This document shows positions 50,120 to 62,429 of a stretch of DNA of 64,000 bases, one piece after another; within the stretch, counting starts at the first letter, position 1, and the number at the start of each line of letters is the position of its first letter. This stretch comes from Loxodes magnus (taxonomy: Eukaryota > Ciliophora > Karyorelictea > Loxodida > Loxodidae). The translations under genes and the position numbers were made by a program. The stretch lies in assembly GCA_946699065.1 (NCBI GenBank), contig CAMPDV010000509.1:62001-126000 (forward strand), in the 5' to 3' direction. The notes under the pieces were generated by a model. It made no database searches and was not told the origin of the DNA. It was given only the letters and a program-made list of their open reading frames with translations.

Positions 50120-51065
50120 ATTATATCCCTATGGTATCTTTAATATCTTAGCTAATTTAAAATAGAAGTCAAGATATGAGAAAAAGAATCAGCTTCAAGA
50201 TATAAAAAGAAAGTTAAAGGATTTAAAGCATTAGAGATAGAATGGTGAAATAGCTAAAGAGGATAGAGAAATTCTAAAGCTTGTAGAAGTAACAAGATGT
50301 AGATAAAGTTAGTGGCAAGAATCGATAGTGGATAGATGCATGTAAATAATGATACCAGGGAATTGTATCTGATCATATAAGAAACTGACCTAGATTGTGG
50401 TTTAACTAGATTGAGGGATATCGTAGAGTAAATTGCTGCTTCGGTAAAAGAATCAGTCAGCTGAATTAATCTTGTCAACGTATTTTACAATTCTAGTTCT
50501 AAGATTACAAAGTTGCACTCAGGTAAGGCTTTCGGAAGCTAAATCTGGAGAGTCAGGTAAGGATTGTAAAATAAGGAAAAATAAAGCTAGACTAAGTATC
50601 GGGATCATATGAGAGAAGAAGTTAAAAGTGATTGAAAGCAAGGGTTTAAAAGGAAAAATGGAAAAAGCTAAGTTAAAATTGAGTTGCTGAGAATGAAAAA
50701 GGAGATCTTAGTATTTTAAGGGTAGCAAACTATAACAATAAGCTCTGTCCTTGGATTGAGGTCATATAACAGGTTTTTACCCTTTCATATTGCTAGTTTC
50801 TTCCAGTTCTATAAACATTGTACGGCTAATCATTTACTGAGCTCTTTTTAATAAAGAGATCAGAATCTAGCTAAGAAAGATTTATTCCAAGTAATTATAA
50901 TCGGATAGACTAAAATAGCAAGATAATCAACACTAGCGGTAAATAAAGTAGACTTATAACAAATTTCTGAAATATAAAGAAGCTTCAAAGCTAATTATCC
51001 TAATAATTCCATTAACTTTTAGTTTAAACTCTATTTAATACTAAGAAACTTTAAAAAATAGCGAC
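50120..51065 (+). pseudogene. Family U gene, U3 copy, N-terminal half
   Basis: The most diverged U copy, useful for fixing the frame. It has FNILANLKQKSRYEKKNQLQ (near 50140) and KRKLKDLKHQRQNGEIAKED, then KLVARIDSGQM (near 50297) and NNDTREL. ETDLDCGLTRLRDIVEQ (near 50384) is followed by SWINLVNVFYNSSSKI (near 50460-50505) and FKLYLILRNFKK (near 51020). These align with U1 and R-core readings at the protein level, supporting a real family. It stops where the partial MITE begins. Confidence 0.45.
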
Positions 51066-51094
51066 TATTAAAGTACTTTAAGCTCAAACCTGCT

Positions 51095-51357
51095 TTATCA
51101 TATAATATTATATTATGTTTCTACTCACTTTTAATAGAAATTTATTATATATTAAATCTTTAATATAAAGACTCTCAAATTTTAGCTTGTTTGAGCAATT
51201 AGAATCTCCGCTGGAACCTATAAGATTATTTTACTAGATATGTCCAGTAAATTGAGCCTTCTCTTATACTAAAATATAAATTGAGTGTTTAACACAATTT
51301 AAACTGTAAATTACTAAACAAACTAACTAAGGTTTTTGCTTCTATTCTCTTAAAATA
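51095..51357. mobile_element. MITE-like element, copy 4, right half only
   Basis: Matches the right 260 or so bases of the other copies (CTATAAGATTATTTTACTAG and the right end). The left half is absent, replaced by the U3 block. Confidence 0.55.
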
Positions 51358-51379
51358 GTAAATTTAGGAAATAAAAATA

Positions 51380-51620
51380 GAGATATCTTTAATTCTCTTA
51401 GCTAATTCTAAGTTAATTAATATTAATACTCTATTATTTAAATTAACTAAACTGTTTTAAACTTAATCTATAATTGTAATGATGTTGAAGTTATGTTTAA
51501 ATCTTAGTTTGAATCTATCTTTTATCTATGAGTTATATAATCTGCTATAGTTATAAATCAAATATCTTTCTTTAAATGCTTACTTTATTACTTTTATAAG
51601 TGTTATTTTAGTTTTTTAAT
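51380..51620 (-). repeat. Arm repeat, U2-4
   Basis: Arm repeat copy before gene U2-4, in left-arm orientation. Confidence 0.55.
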
Positions 51621-51719
51621 CTAAAATAGTTATTTCTCTACTATTTATTAGATTATATTTATAGCTAGTTATATGCTAGTAATAGAAAACTTTATCTATC
51701 AAACTCTATCATATTTCTT

Positions 51720-54700
51720 GATTATATTCCTATGATATCTTTAATATCCTAAAAGCAGCATTATTTAATGTTAAATTTGTAATAAAATCTTGTTATAAAA
51801 AACTAACCTTAAGATATAATAATAGGACTTAAAGAGTAACCGATATAGAAAATAGAAAGGTGAAGGAGTAAGTCAGGATTAAAAAATCTAAGGCTTGCAG
51901 AAGTAGCAAGTTATAATATAAGTTTGTGACTAGTTGAGTTGTGGGTAGATGCGAGCATATAATAATAACTGAAATGTATCTGATCATATAGAAGCTTAAC
52001 TAGATTGTGATTTAACTTAGTTGAAGAATATTTTAGATTAAATGCTGTTTCAATTTAAGATTTGGCTAGTTGAGCTTATCATATTAATGTATTTGACAGA
52101 TTTAAGCTTCAATTTTTCAAGATCAAGCCAACTAACGTTGAAATTTGATAAAATAATTAAAATAGCTAACCCTGGAGAGTTAGAATAGAATTATATGAAA
52201 GGTGGAGATAAAGCTAAATATAATATAAGGATGGGCTGAGAGATAAAATTAAAAGGGAATAAGCTAGTACTTATAGAATAGAAATTAAATTAATTTTGAA
52301 AAGCTGAGGGTGAAAAACGAGATCTTAGAACTTATCGATTGAATATCATATTGTATAAGGCATCCTTAAAATTGGAGACTCTGCAACAGACTTTTACTCG
52401 TTCATATAACTATTTCTTGTTTATTCTAGAAACTTGTTGAAACTAATATTGAACTGAGGTATTTTCAAAGAAGAAGATTAGTATCTGATGGGGTAAATTC
52501 ATACGAAGTTCTCAATTTCATTAATACGAAAACGAAAAAAGAAAAGCAGCACAAGTGGAAAGCTGAATAACACTTAAAGCAAAGCTCTGAATATTAAGAT
52601 TTAATCTTTCAAATATATATTACTAACTCCATTATTTCTAGTCTTAAGCTTTTTTAATACTAAGAAAGTTAAAAAAGCATTAGCTATCAAAGTACTTTAA
52701 GCTCTAAAGTTGCTCTATAATAAAACCTTCAATAATTATTTTTATAGATCACTTACAAATAATAGACTTAGATACTAGTCTTAAGAAAGACTTATATGCA
52801 AGAATTATCCTACCACTTTAAAAACAGTTAGCTTATGATGAAAGATTATTTGCTACTACGATGATTGGAAATTCTAATAGTATGAAATGTATCTAAAAGG
52901 AAAGTCAATTCAATAAAATTTATGCTTAAAAGGGAGATAAAAATAAGATCTTGTTGTATAGTTGCTTTACTTCTAACGATATGCACACATAGATAAAACG
53001 AAATAAAAAGCTTGAATTGCCCAAATAACTTAGAACTATATTGCAAGACTAGGGAATAAAATTAGAAAATGGACAGGCATGGAAACATTTAAATCTTTAA
53101 AGGATTTAGAAAAGATAGCACCTCATATAATAACAAAAAATTGAGAAACCAAAAGAAAAGCTGGTAAGGTAAGGATCTTAGACTATTGATAAAGTTTAAG
53201 AAAGTAAGGTAATTACAAACATTATAAATAGTAAAATTCACTTTCTAATAAAACTTTCAAAAAACTATATTTCTCATAAATAAAAGAACTTAAAGAACTC
53301 ATAGTAGTAACAAAATTAGAAAGAAGTAAGGAAGTATCTACAAAGACAAGCGAAGAAAGTAAAATTTTAATATCAGTAAAGCTTTAAAAAAGATTCTTAA
53401 GATATTAATAGGAAAGTTTTAATAGAAATTATTCAATAAAAGAAATAGTAGACCTTATTATTTCCATAGGTAAATATAGAATTTTGATTTAAGATATATG
53501 ATAAGATATAGAAAAGATAAAATCCAGGGTAAATAAAAAATTAATCTTGGCTATTCTAAAATAATTGTTTGAAATTTCATATATGAAGCAAAGACCAACT
53601 GGAGGATCTGAAATTGGGAATGAGATAGTTTAATTGAAAAGAAAAAAGGCAAAGTTGGGTGAGAGAAGTAAAGAGTACTGGTTAGATATAAATGAGTTTA
53701 AGAAGAAACGAGAAAATGAAAAATTTTAAATCCTGAAACTTAGCTATTTTGATGAAAGATCTTTCAACGGAAAGATTAAAAGTATAAATCCTAGAAATAA
53801 TAATTAGAGAAACGAACAATAATGAATTACAGTTATTTCTTTAGAATAGATAGAGATACTTAGGAATAAGTTTCACAAGTAAGTTGCAGGATAAAGCAAT
53901 AGTTCAATAGTTCAATAGAAAGAAACGAAAATAAAAGTGAGCATAAATGGAGATATTAGATATAGTAGACTTTGATTATCATTAGTCTAATAATTTATTT
54001 AATTTGTATTACTAGACAAAATCAGTTACATAAAATAAAATAAAAAGAGAAAATACTTAAATAGAGTTTTTAAACTTAAAGATTATTAGAGAGAATTCAA
54101 AAGAGATTTGGATAAAGTCAAGGTGAAGAATTTACTTTAATTTTCTCTTTATATAATATTTATCAAAGAAATTAATGAAAAATTACTGAGCCTACTATAT
54201 AACTTCGAACATAAGAATGGCATTTCAAACTTAAAGAAAACTTTCAGAAAAGGTTAATAGCAAGTTTAATATAAGAAAAGCTTAATCATAAACTAGAAAT
54301 AAAGAATATTTAACTAAAATGAACGAAAATAATGGTTCTATGACAATTTTATAAGTTCAAGCTAGAATATTTAATCTAGCTTAGGCTAGAGTAAAATCAG
54401 TTTAAACCAAAGAAAATAAAAACAATAAAATTAAAAAAAACAAAAGGATTCACTAGATGAAAGCTCAACCTAATTTTAGAAGTTTTACATTAGAAATTAT
54501 ATTCGTTTAATTGTCAAATACTTAAATATTAAAAGTAAGAAGGAGAAACTAATACTAGGTCTATGCAAGCAAAGCAAGGCTAAAATTTCTAGCTGTTTAA
54601 AATAAACGGCAGTAAAAAACTAAAAGTGACAAAAAGATGCAGAAGTAAGAATCTTAATGAATCAGCTTAGAAGGAAAATTTCATAAGTTATTAGCAAAAT

Positions 54701-54755
54701 AAATGAAATTGATATGGAAGAGGTAACAATAGAACTTATCCTGTATTAATTTAAC
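51720..54755 (+). CDS. Family U gene, U2-4 copy
   Basis: Closest to U2-3, with the same motif order. It has SWGWKTRSQNLS near 52302, METFKSLKDLEKIAP near 53078-53120, CSKDQ-like near 53590, YW-DINEFKKK near 53680, then the EGE and ESQ-SLEGK tail near 54540-54680. Several small indels against U2-3 (for example near 53915, where TTCAATAG is duplicated) mean integrity is uncertain. Function unknown. Confidence 0.5.
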
Positions 54756-55162
54756 GTTTAATTACCTAATTTTAATCCTGAATGAGTATTTATTTTAAAT
54801 AACCAGCAAAGAAAACTAAAATTATCTGTCATTTAAGCAATATTAATCTCAGACAAATAGCAGTTTCTAATTTTGTAGCATATATTTTCCTTTTAATATA
54901 ATTAAACTTTAAAATCTTAATTAAGTTTATAAAGATCAGTTATTCTCTAAACATAAACTATGCTCCTCATTTTTTATCGCTATCTGTTCTCTTTAAGAAA
55001 TTTAGACAATTTATCTTCGAATTTACACAATTAAATAAAATAAATTTTCTTTACTAACTGCTTATTTGATAATTGATTATTATTACATTTAAAGTCTTCA
55101 ATCATTAATTAAAAGTTTGACTTAACTTTCATTTAAATAGAACATTATTTTAAATTATTAAA
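54756..55162 (+). promoter_or_regulatory. Upstream region of RBK5
   Basis: Conserved AT-rich RBK leader. No coding signal. Confidence 0.4.
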
Positions 55163-57514
55163 ATGTAGGCAACTACATGTTTGATATGTGACGATGAGTT
55201 TAATGAGACTATTAAGAAACCAAGAGAAATGGAGTGTAAATGTATAGCTTGTGAAAAGTGTCTAAATACAATGTATAAAAAGACTAATATGATATTTTGT
55301 GTTCTTCATAACTTCAGGTCGACTAAATTAGTGCATGAACTTAAAAAGGTAGAAATTAAAGAACATAATTTGTGTAAAGATCATTAACTTGAACTAAAAT
55401 TTATATGTCCCAAAGATAATTAACTTATATGTAGTACTTGCTTATTATCAACACACAATCTATGATCAACACATTATCACGAAGTTTTACTTATATATGA
55501 AAAAATAAAATATTTACAGGATGAAATAAAAGTAAAATTTTAATAATTACAAGAAACTATGCAGATAAAACATAAAAGAGTATCCTTTAATGAAGATCAA
55601 TAATAAATAAGCAAATCAAAAATTATTACTAGAAATATGATTTTACAAACATATAAGAGATTTAAATTTTAAGTAATATCTATTATCTAAAATTACTTTA
55701 ACAAAAGCTTAAATTTATCAGATAAATCGCAATAGGAGCTTTCATCTAACTTAATGAAAGTTCATAGTATGTAAAAGCAAATAAATGATATAGCCTAGCT
55801 TGAAGATACAACTATATAGCAGTGTGAGTTAAAGAAACTGAAGATAGATAATTTATAAGAACAGTTACTTAACTAGGAATAAAACTAGCAGGAATGGAAC
55901 ATTTAAGATTAAGAAATTTAAAATATTAAAAATATTATTTTGTAAGAGTTATATGAAAGTGAGTTGTTCTAAGAATAAAGAGAAAAAAGAGATATTTAAA
56001 AATATAAATTAGAAGATAGAATATCAAATCTAAATTAAAAAATAACTGATTATGCTTAATAGTTATAAAATCTAAATGAAGAATAAAGAAATAATAAATA
56101 TAAGATAGTTTAACTAGAACAAGAAAATTAAAAATAAATAAATTAGATTTAAGAACAACTTGAATAGATAAAAAACTTGTAGGAGACAAATTAAATCATG
56201 AGAACTTAAATAGACGAATTGACATAATAAAATACCAACCTTAATCAAATAGTTTAGACATAAATTTAATAAATATAAGAACTAGAATAAGTTAAATAGA
56301 ACTTGAAATAAAATAGCAAGGAGTAGGAAGAACTATCAAGAAATTTATAATAGAATATTTAAAATCTTAACAAATAAATAGATTCATTAATTTAGTAATA
56401 AACATTTTAAGAGTAAAAAATAAGAGAAAAGTAGTAATAAATTCAAAATTTAATAGAAAAAATAAATCTACTAAGTTAACTAAGTGAAGAGAGAGAATAA
56501 ATAAAAATATAATTGCTCTAATAAAAAGAATTATTAAGATAATATATATAATCAAAACTATATAAAAATTTTGAATTAATAACAATTAGAAACAATAATA
56601 AATCTTCCATACATTTAACTAATTATTTAAGAATAAAATAAGGATCTAATATTATTTAATCAGCAAATATATCAGTATAACCTTAAACTTAGACTTAGTC
56701 AGCAGTATCTAATTTATAAGCTGTATCTGCAAATGATACTTCTTGTTATTAAACTAGTAACAATTAGATAATTTTAGTAGGAGGATTAGATTAAAATAAA
56801 TATTTATAGAATGTTTTAAAAATAGAAAATAATTAAATAGTAAATCAAACTAATTTAATATTTCCTAGAAGAAGAACTTCATTATCATTTGATAATTAGA
56901 ATATCATTTATATTATTGGGGGATAAGATGTTTAATATAATTATATGAAAGAATGTGAGATATATGATATAAAAAATAATAAAGCTAGTTAAATAGCACA
57001 ACATATTTATAAAGGAGAACGACATGGAACTTGTTATGCATATGATATGATATTTACATTTGGGGGAGATTATAATATAAATAACTCTAATCAAAATAAA
57101 GATTACATATGCTTTTATGATATTCTAATTAATAAATGATAATAATCAGCAATAAAATTACCAAAAGAAGCAGAATAAGTATCAACAATTTATATATAAG
57201 AAAAAGAATAAGTATTTATATATGATAATGAAAATCATTTAAAATAAACATTATCATTTGACTGAAAATATATAACAGATGATGGTGAATCATTTCCTTA
57301 AAAAAATTATTCGTTTTGATATAATGGAGTTTATGATAAAAATAAAATATGAATGTACTCTTCAGAATCTAGTGAGTAAAATATTTTATATTATTATGAT
57401 ATAAATGCTGCAAGCAATAGAAAATGGGAAAAGTGTTAGTTATGAAACAGTAATATAAACATATTTAATCTTATTTTATTAATTTTATTAAATTACCTAA
57501 TAATTTATACTTAA
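55163..57514 (+). CDS. RBK5: RING-like/B-box/coiled-coil/Kelch protein, in frame
   Basis: From ATG to the conserved RKWEKC Trp is 2262 bases, divisible by three. The RING-like cluster matches RBK1 and the B-box starts C-K-D-H. An 18-base insertion near 55455 adds six residues in the B-box loop before the last His pair (STHNLW-STHYH); it looks like a local duplication of ATCAACACA. The Kelch Trp codons are mostly TGA. The terminal TGA of RBK1 is TTA here; I mark the next in-frame TAA as the end, which is a guess. Confidence 0.75.
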
Positions 57515-57655
57515 TTTAATAGCTTTTAATTACATAGAATAGTGTATAATTCTTATTACTTTCTAAATATATTAGAAATAATAAAAATAGCTTAATTGAT
57601 TCTAATTATCATAAAAATAGAAATAAGTAAAATTTTATTAGATATATTAGAGAAA

Positions 57656-58441
57656 ATGGCACCTAAGAAATAGACTTCTTTCGGCTCATTTAAAAAACAA
57701 GAATAATAATCTAACCTAACTGAATAAGAGCCGCAATAAATCTAAGGAATATATTCAAAGGAAGCTTATATATAATCGGTATAGCAAAGAGTATCAAATA
57801 TCTAATACGAATTAAAATTACAAAGATAAAGGATAGAAAAACTAGAATACAAGCTAGAAAAATTGATTGAATAATTAGACTTATAATTTCCCTTATAGAA
57901 GAATAACTCAGTAAAATCTAATAGTAAATAGTAATTAAATTGGAATAAATAGATAAATAATTTAGCGAAATCCCCCAAATATTACAATTTCATTTTTCTA
58001 AATTTGAATATAAAATAAAGTAACTTTAAGAAAAATAGGAATAATAACAAGTAATAATCTAAAAATAATTCGATTAGTAACCAAGTTTTTCAATTGAAAT
58101 CAAATCGGAATTCTAATAATAAGAAACAAAGTAGATTAAATTCTATCGGAGAAAAATAATTTGCTAAATATGCTAAAGGTACCACTGCTGGAGAAATTGC
58201 TATAAGAAACCAGAAATTGAAAGAAATAATAAGAATAAAATCTTAGAAGAACTATTTCGCTTTTGACCGACAAGGACAGGATAAATCTACAGAAAGAAAT
58301 TCTACAACTAAAAATCTAACGAACTTATATTAACGGGAGAAGGAATTTGTAGGACAATTGGATTTCGGGAAGGAGACAAGGATGGCGGACTAGTGAAGTC
58401 CTACAACATCCTTTAGTTTAAGAGAGAGCAGGAGAAAATGA
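57656..58441 (+). mobile_element. ORF1/Gag-like element inserted after RBK5, looks whole
   Basis: A 261-codon frame from ATG at 57656 to TGA at 58439 is absent from the other four units. It starts MAPKKQTSFGSFKKQ, close to MASKKQ of the element at 45498. Residues 55-75 are a coiled coil (RIEKLEYKLEKLIEQL). A basic Asn/Lys-rich middle follows, then KYAKGTTAGEIAIRNQ and TRMADQWSPT, which matches RMVHQWSAT of the sibling (both with TGA Trp, or both ending there). No CCHC is seen. An ACTTAA-type repeat tail follows at 58472-58500. It is probably a LINE-like ORF1-only insertion or a transposed small gene. Confidence 0.55.
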
Positions 58442-58471
58442 AAGATATCTGTGAAGCTCTCCCTAAGAACT

Positions 58472-58500
58472 ATAAACTTAAACTTAACTTAACTTAATTT
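58472..58500. repeat. Short tandem-repeat tail (ACTTAA)n
   Basis: Imperfect AACTTA units after the ORF1-like gene, before unit sequence resumes at GTTAATTAAAAC. Confidence 0.5.
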
Positions 58501-58523
58501 TTGTTAATTAAAACTAATAAAAT

Positions 58524-59385
58524 ATGAAGTTTGTCTTTTGACTTAATAAAAAAGAAATTGCTAAATAAAAGTAAAATATAAAAACAAAAAATTTATATCC
58601 AATCCTTTAAAGATAGATAGAAATGTCTTAGAAGCATTAGAACTATGGAAGGCTGAAGAACATAATATTATTAGAGAATTAACATTATTTATGCAATTTA
58701 AAAGAGAGTATTTTTTTAATTAAAAGAAAATAATCAAAAACCCTTAAAGATCTACTAAAAATTTGAAATAAAAATATGAATAAGGAAAAAATTTTCAAAA
58801 TTAATGATATATTTAAGAAAGCTAAAGAATAAAACTTAATATCAATAATTAAAGTAACATTTTATTAAAAATAGGTATTTTTAATGTAGGAACAGAGAAT
58901 AAAATTATAATTAAATCGGAAATTGAAGGATTAGACAAATTGCAATAAAATAAATCTATAAAACTATTTGATTAAAAGAAAAAAAAACTGATTTTTTTAA
59001 AATAAAAATTCATTGAGAGAAAGACTATATCATGAAATCAACTTATCATTTAGATAATATTAGACAGTTATTCTGTAAATGGAAAAAGGAAAAAAATTAA
59101 GAGATATGAAGAACTATATTAAAATTAATTACGGAAATAGATGCTGAATAGAAGATGTTCATATATCATTACACATCTTACTGAATGTTGAATATAAAAA
59201 TCAGTAAACATTTTTGACATTAATATCTTATTAATCTAATTAAAGAAATACATATAATTATAAAATAGAATATGATGATTAGCATATTTTGATATACCAA
59301 AAAAGCTAGGGATTTCGAAAATAGAGATAATATCGAAATAACTTAAGTGAAAAATTTTTGTTTGTTAATATTTCAATTAATTATC
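58524..59385 (+). pseudogene. G2 copy 5
   Basis: Starts MKFVFWLNKKEI (TGA as Trp). The body contains RNVLEALELWKAEEHN and the C-terminus YFDIPKKLGISKIEII. The pieces lie in more than one frame, so the copy is broken. In this unit it is separated from RBK5 by the ORF1-like insertion. Confidence 0.4.
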
Positions 59386-59399
59386 AATTAATTATGTCT

Positions 59400-61867
59400 T
59401 TCTATTTTTATTTTTAATATTTATCGTATTTTTAACAATTTTTGTAAGTTTATTTTATTAATTAATTTATAATTAAGTTAAATTAAGGTTCTTCTTGGTG
59501 TAAAATTTATTTTCTTTTATATCTATTTTTCTGTTAATTTGGAGATTTAGAAATCTGATATTATTTCTTTTTTATTATTATTTTAATGAGTCAGATTATG
59601 GTTTTTTCTTGATATTTTTGGAGTGACATGAAATCCTGATACTTTTTTAATATCTAATCAACAATATCACATCCAATCTCCAATACCGATCTTTCTATAT
59701 TAAATTTGTTTTTTACTTAGATATTCATTTAATTTATCTATAATACCTTTTTTTGATGTTTATTATTTACTTTCCTCTATTTTAAATCTTAATTATATCA
59801 TTTTTTAATAATTTGACATTAAATTATCTTTAATTATTTTTCATTTTAGTTATTTGACTCTATTAAAATTATTAATTACTTTTTCGTGTCTATTTAATAA
59901 CTTAATTTATTACTACTCCTACAAAATATTATTTACTATGTTATTAATTACGATGGTTCAATAATACTTCTCTTTCTTATTCTGTATTTATACTCCAAGA
60001 CTAGATTACCTCATTCCTGCCATTCTCTTAAAGTTATTTATTAAACTGAATATTTATTCGTTTGTTTATTTTATGTATTACATTATTTTAAGGACTTATT
60101 TTATTTAGTCTTAAGTAAGTGACATGAATCTTAATATCTTTAATTCACATATTAAAACTTATTCTTAATTTTGTAAATAATTTGTTATATAAATATTTTC
60201 TTTACTATTCACTTCTATTCTTTCAACAAAATTAGTTTTATATTTTTTTATTATAAATCTTATTTTAATGTTTTAACTGTCTAAGATCCTTAATTTTTAG
60301 TCTTTATTAATGCTATTTTACTTATAATTAAGTTATAATTAATTTACTTCCTTTAGATATTGAATCTACTTTAAATATTTATTTTCTTTTATATTTATTT
60401 AACAAATACTCGGAACTAATAATCCTTATCTCTCTTATTATTTTTAAACATACATCTTTTTATTAAATTATTTATATATATTTTATTAAATATTACTAAT
60501 TAACTATTAAGATCTTTTACAGTTTTAAATTAGTTACTATTTTATTATTTAAGTTGTTAATTTATATTTTTATGTATTTTTAGTGTCTTAACTATTATTA
60601 CTTTTTAAAGCTTTGTTACTGTTTAACTCTGATTAACTAATAAAATTTAACTTTCTTTGTATAATAGCGATGTAATTAATTAAAACTGTTATTTTAATTT
60701 TTTCTCCGTCTTTTCTTGATTGAGTTACTTGACCTTTAAAATATAATTATTTATTTCTCACTCTTTTTATCTAAACACTCACTCTCTTTATCTAACTTTT
60801 ACTAATACTTATTTTAAATACATTCTCTTTTTCTGTGCCTTAATAAATATATTTAACATATTTATTTTATAATAGAATTATTCTTTTAATTAAGCTAATT
60901 TTTATATAGATTAAGATTATTTAATATAGTAAAATTATAATAATAGCATACTAATGATACTTAACTGTATTAATACTTTTACAAATTTTATTTATAATTT
61001 CTTTACTTTAATGTATCTCTCTTTTTCCTATCCTCTCATTTTTAATCATTCCTTCTTCATCCACTCTCCAATCTCCCTTTTAATCATAGTCATATATCAA
61101 ATTATTTTGATTATCATAATCTCTACCCCATATTAATATTATGTTATTTTAATAGATGTTGCTATTTCAAAAGGATACTTTAGATTTATGTGAGAGTTAA
61201 TCGATATTCTTTACGATTGTCTTTTTATTATAAAGGCCCGATTAATTTAGATTATTAGTATTGTCCATTATGTACATTTTTTCATTTTCATCCACCAGTA
61301 TACTTGCTAACTGACATGCTGGTATAAGTAATTTAATTTCTTAATACATATCAATCATTTAAAATGATATCATATTAGGATATTTAACTTATTGACTAGT
61401 AATAATTAATTAATTTTTATGTTGTGAATCTTCATCTATTACAAAGAGACTTTCTTATTAAGTATAAATCGCATTATATGCTATTAAGTCTTTGTAATAA
61501 ACTAATTATTTTGTCGTATTAACTTTTATGTTATATGCTTACCTTTGATTAAATAATTATTGTATTGATTCTTTTAGGTCTTTGAATTTTAATTTAATTT
61601 TGGATTCTTTTCTCCTATTTTAAATATTAAATTAGCATTGTCATATCTAAATTGTGCTATTGCTCTTTATTATATCAATCAGTTTAAATATAAATAATAT
61701 TACTGCTGGTGTTTATTTATCAGACTTTATTTAAATAAGGTCTTTACTTTTTATCTTCTACTTGTTTTAGAAGATTATCATTAATCTGATAAATTGATGG
61801 CTAATACTGCTCTTTCAGTTTTCTTAAATATTATACTATAGTAGTAACCATCTCTCTCAAAATACAT
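59400..61867 (-). CDS. Unknown minus-strand gene, copy 2 (possibly broken)
   Basis: Diverged copy of 4150-6733, Met at 61867. It conserves FERDGYYYSIIFKK, QVEDKKQRPYLNK, FKDLKESIQ, SLFVIDEDSQ and VDENEKMYIMDNTNN (near 61255-61300). One frame is good for over 120 codons across about 61650-61250. Short stretches around it favour other frames, so indels are likely. Plus-strand open frames inside this gene are shadows. Confidence 0.4.
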
Positions 61868-62034
61868 GTATAGTGCTAATTAATGATAAATATAATTAAA
61901 TGAATTATGATAATATGAAATATAGATAAACTATAATGGTATAAAAGATAAGCTTAATAATAGTGTATAAGGATAGTGACTAGTTTTAATATAAGGATAA
62001 TAAGAATTAGGTAATGTTTATAATAAATAACTAG

Positions 62035-62290
62035 TTATTACTTATATATTAGATACTATATTTCTATTATCTTTAATTCTCTTAGTTAATTCTAAACCTA
62101 ATTCATATTATTACTCTTATTTTTACTATTAACTTAACTTATTTCAACTTTAACTCTCATATTGTTCTTGTACTCATATTTTCATCTTTCTATCTGCTTT
62201 TTATCAACCAGTCATATCCTTTGCTTCAGTCATAAATCTTAAACTTTCCTTTAATGCTTATTTTATTACTTTTATAAGTGCTATTTTAAG
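62035..62290 (-). repeat. Arm repeat, U1-C
   Basis: Identical or nearly identical to the arms at 6890 and 46350. Confidence 0.6.
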
Positions 62291-62429
62291 TCTTAAGTAA
62301 TCTATCTATCTATTATCAGATCCTTGTTATATGTAATCCTATATACCTTAGTCTATCTTACTACCTTTAATATCTTAGAAGTAACATTAACTAACATATA
62401 ACTTTAAGTATTCTTATTCAAACTTCTAT

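Noticed and set aside
55935-57094. Three minus-strand hydrophobic frames opposite RBK5
   Set aside because: Complements of Lys/Asn-rich coiled-coil and Kelch coding sequence give Phe/Leu/Ile-rich shadows.
60954-61136. Plus-strand hydrophobic frame
   Set aside because: Shadow of the minus-strand gene at 59400-61867.
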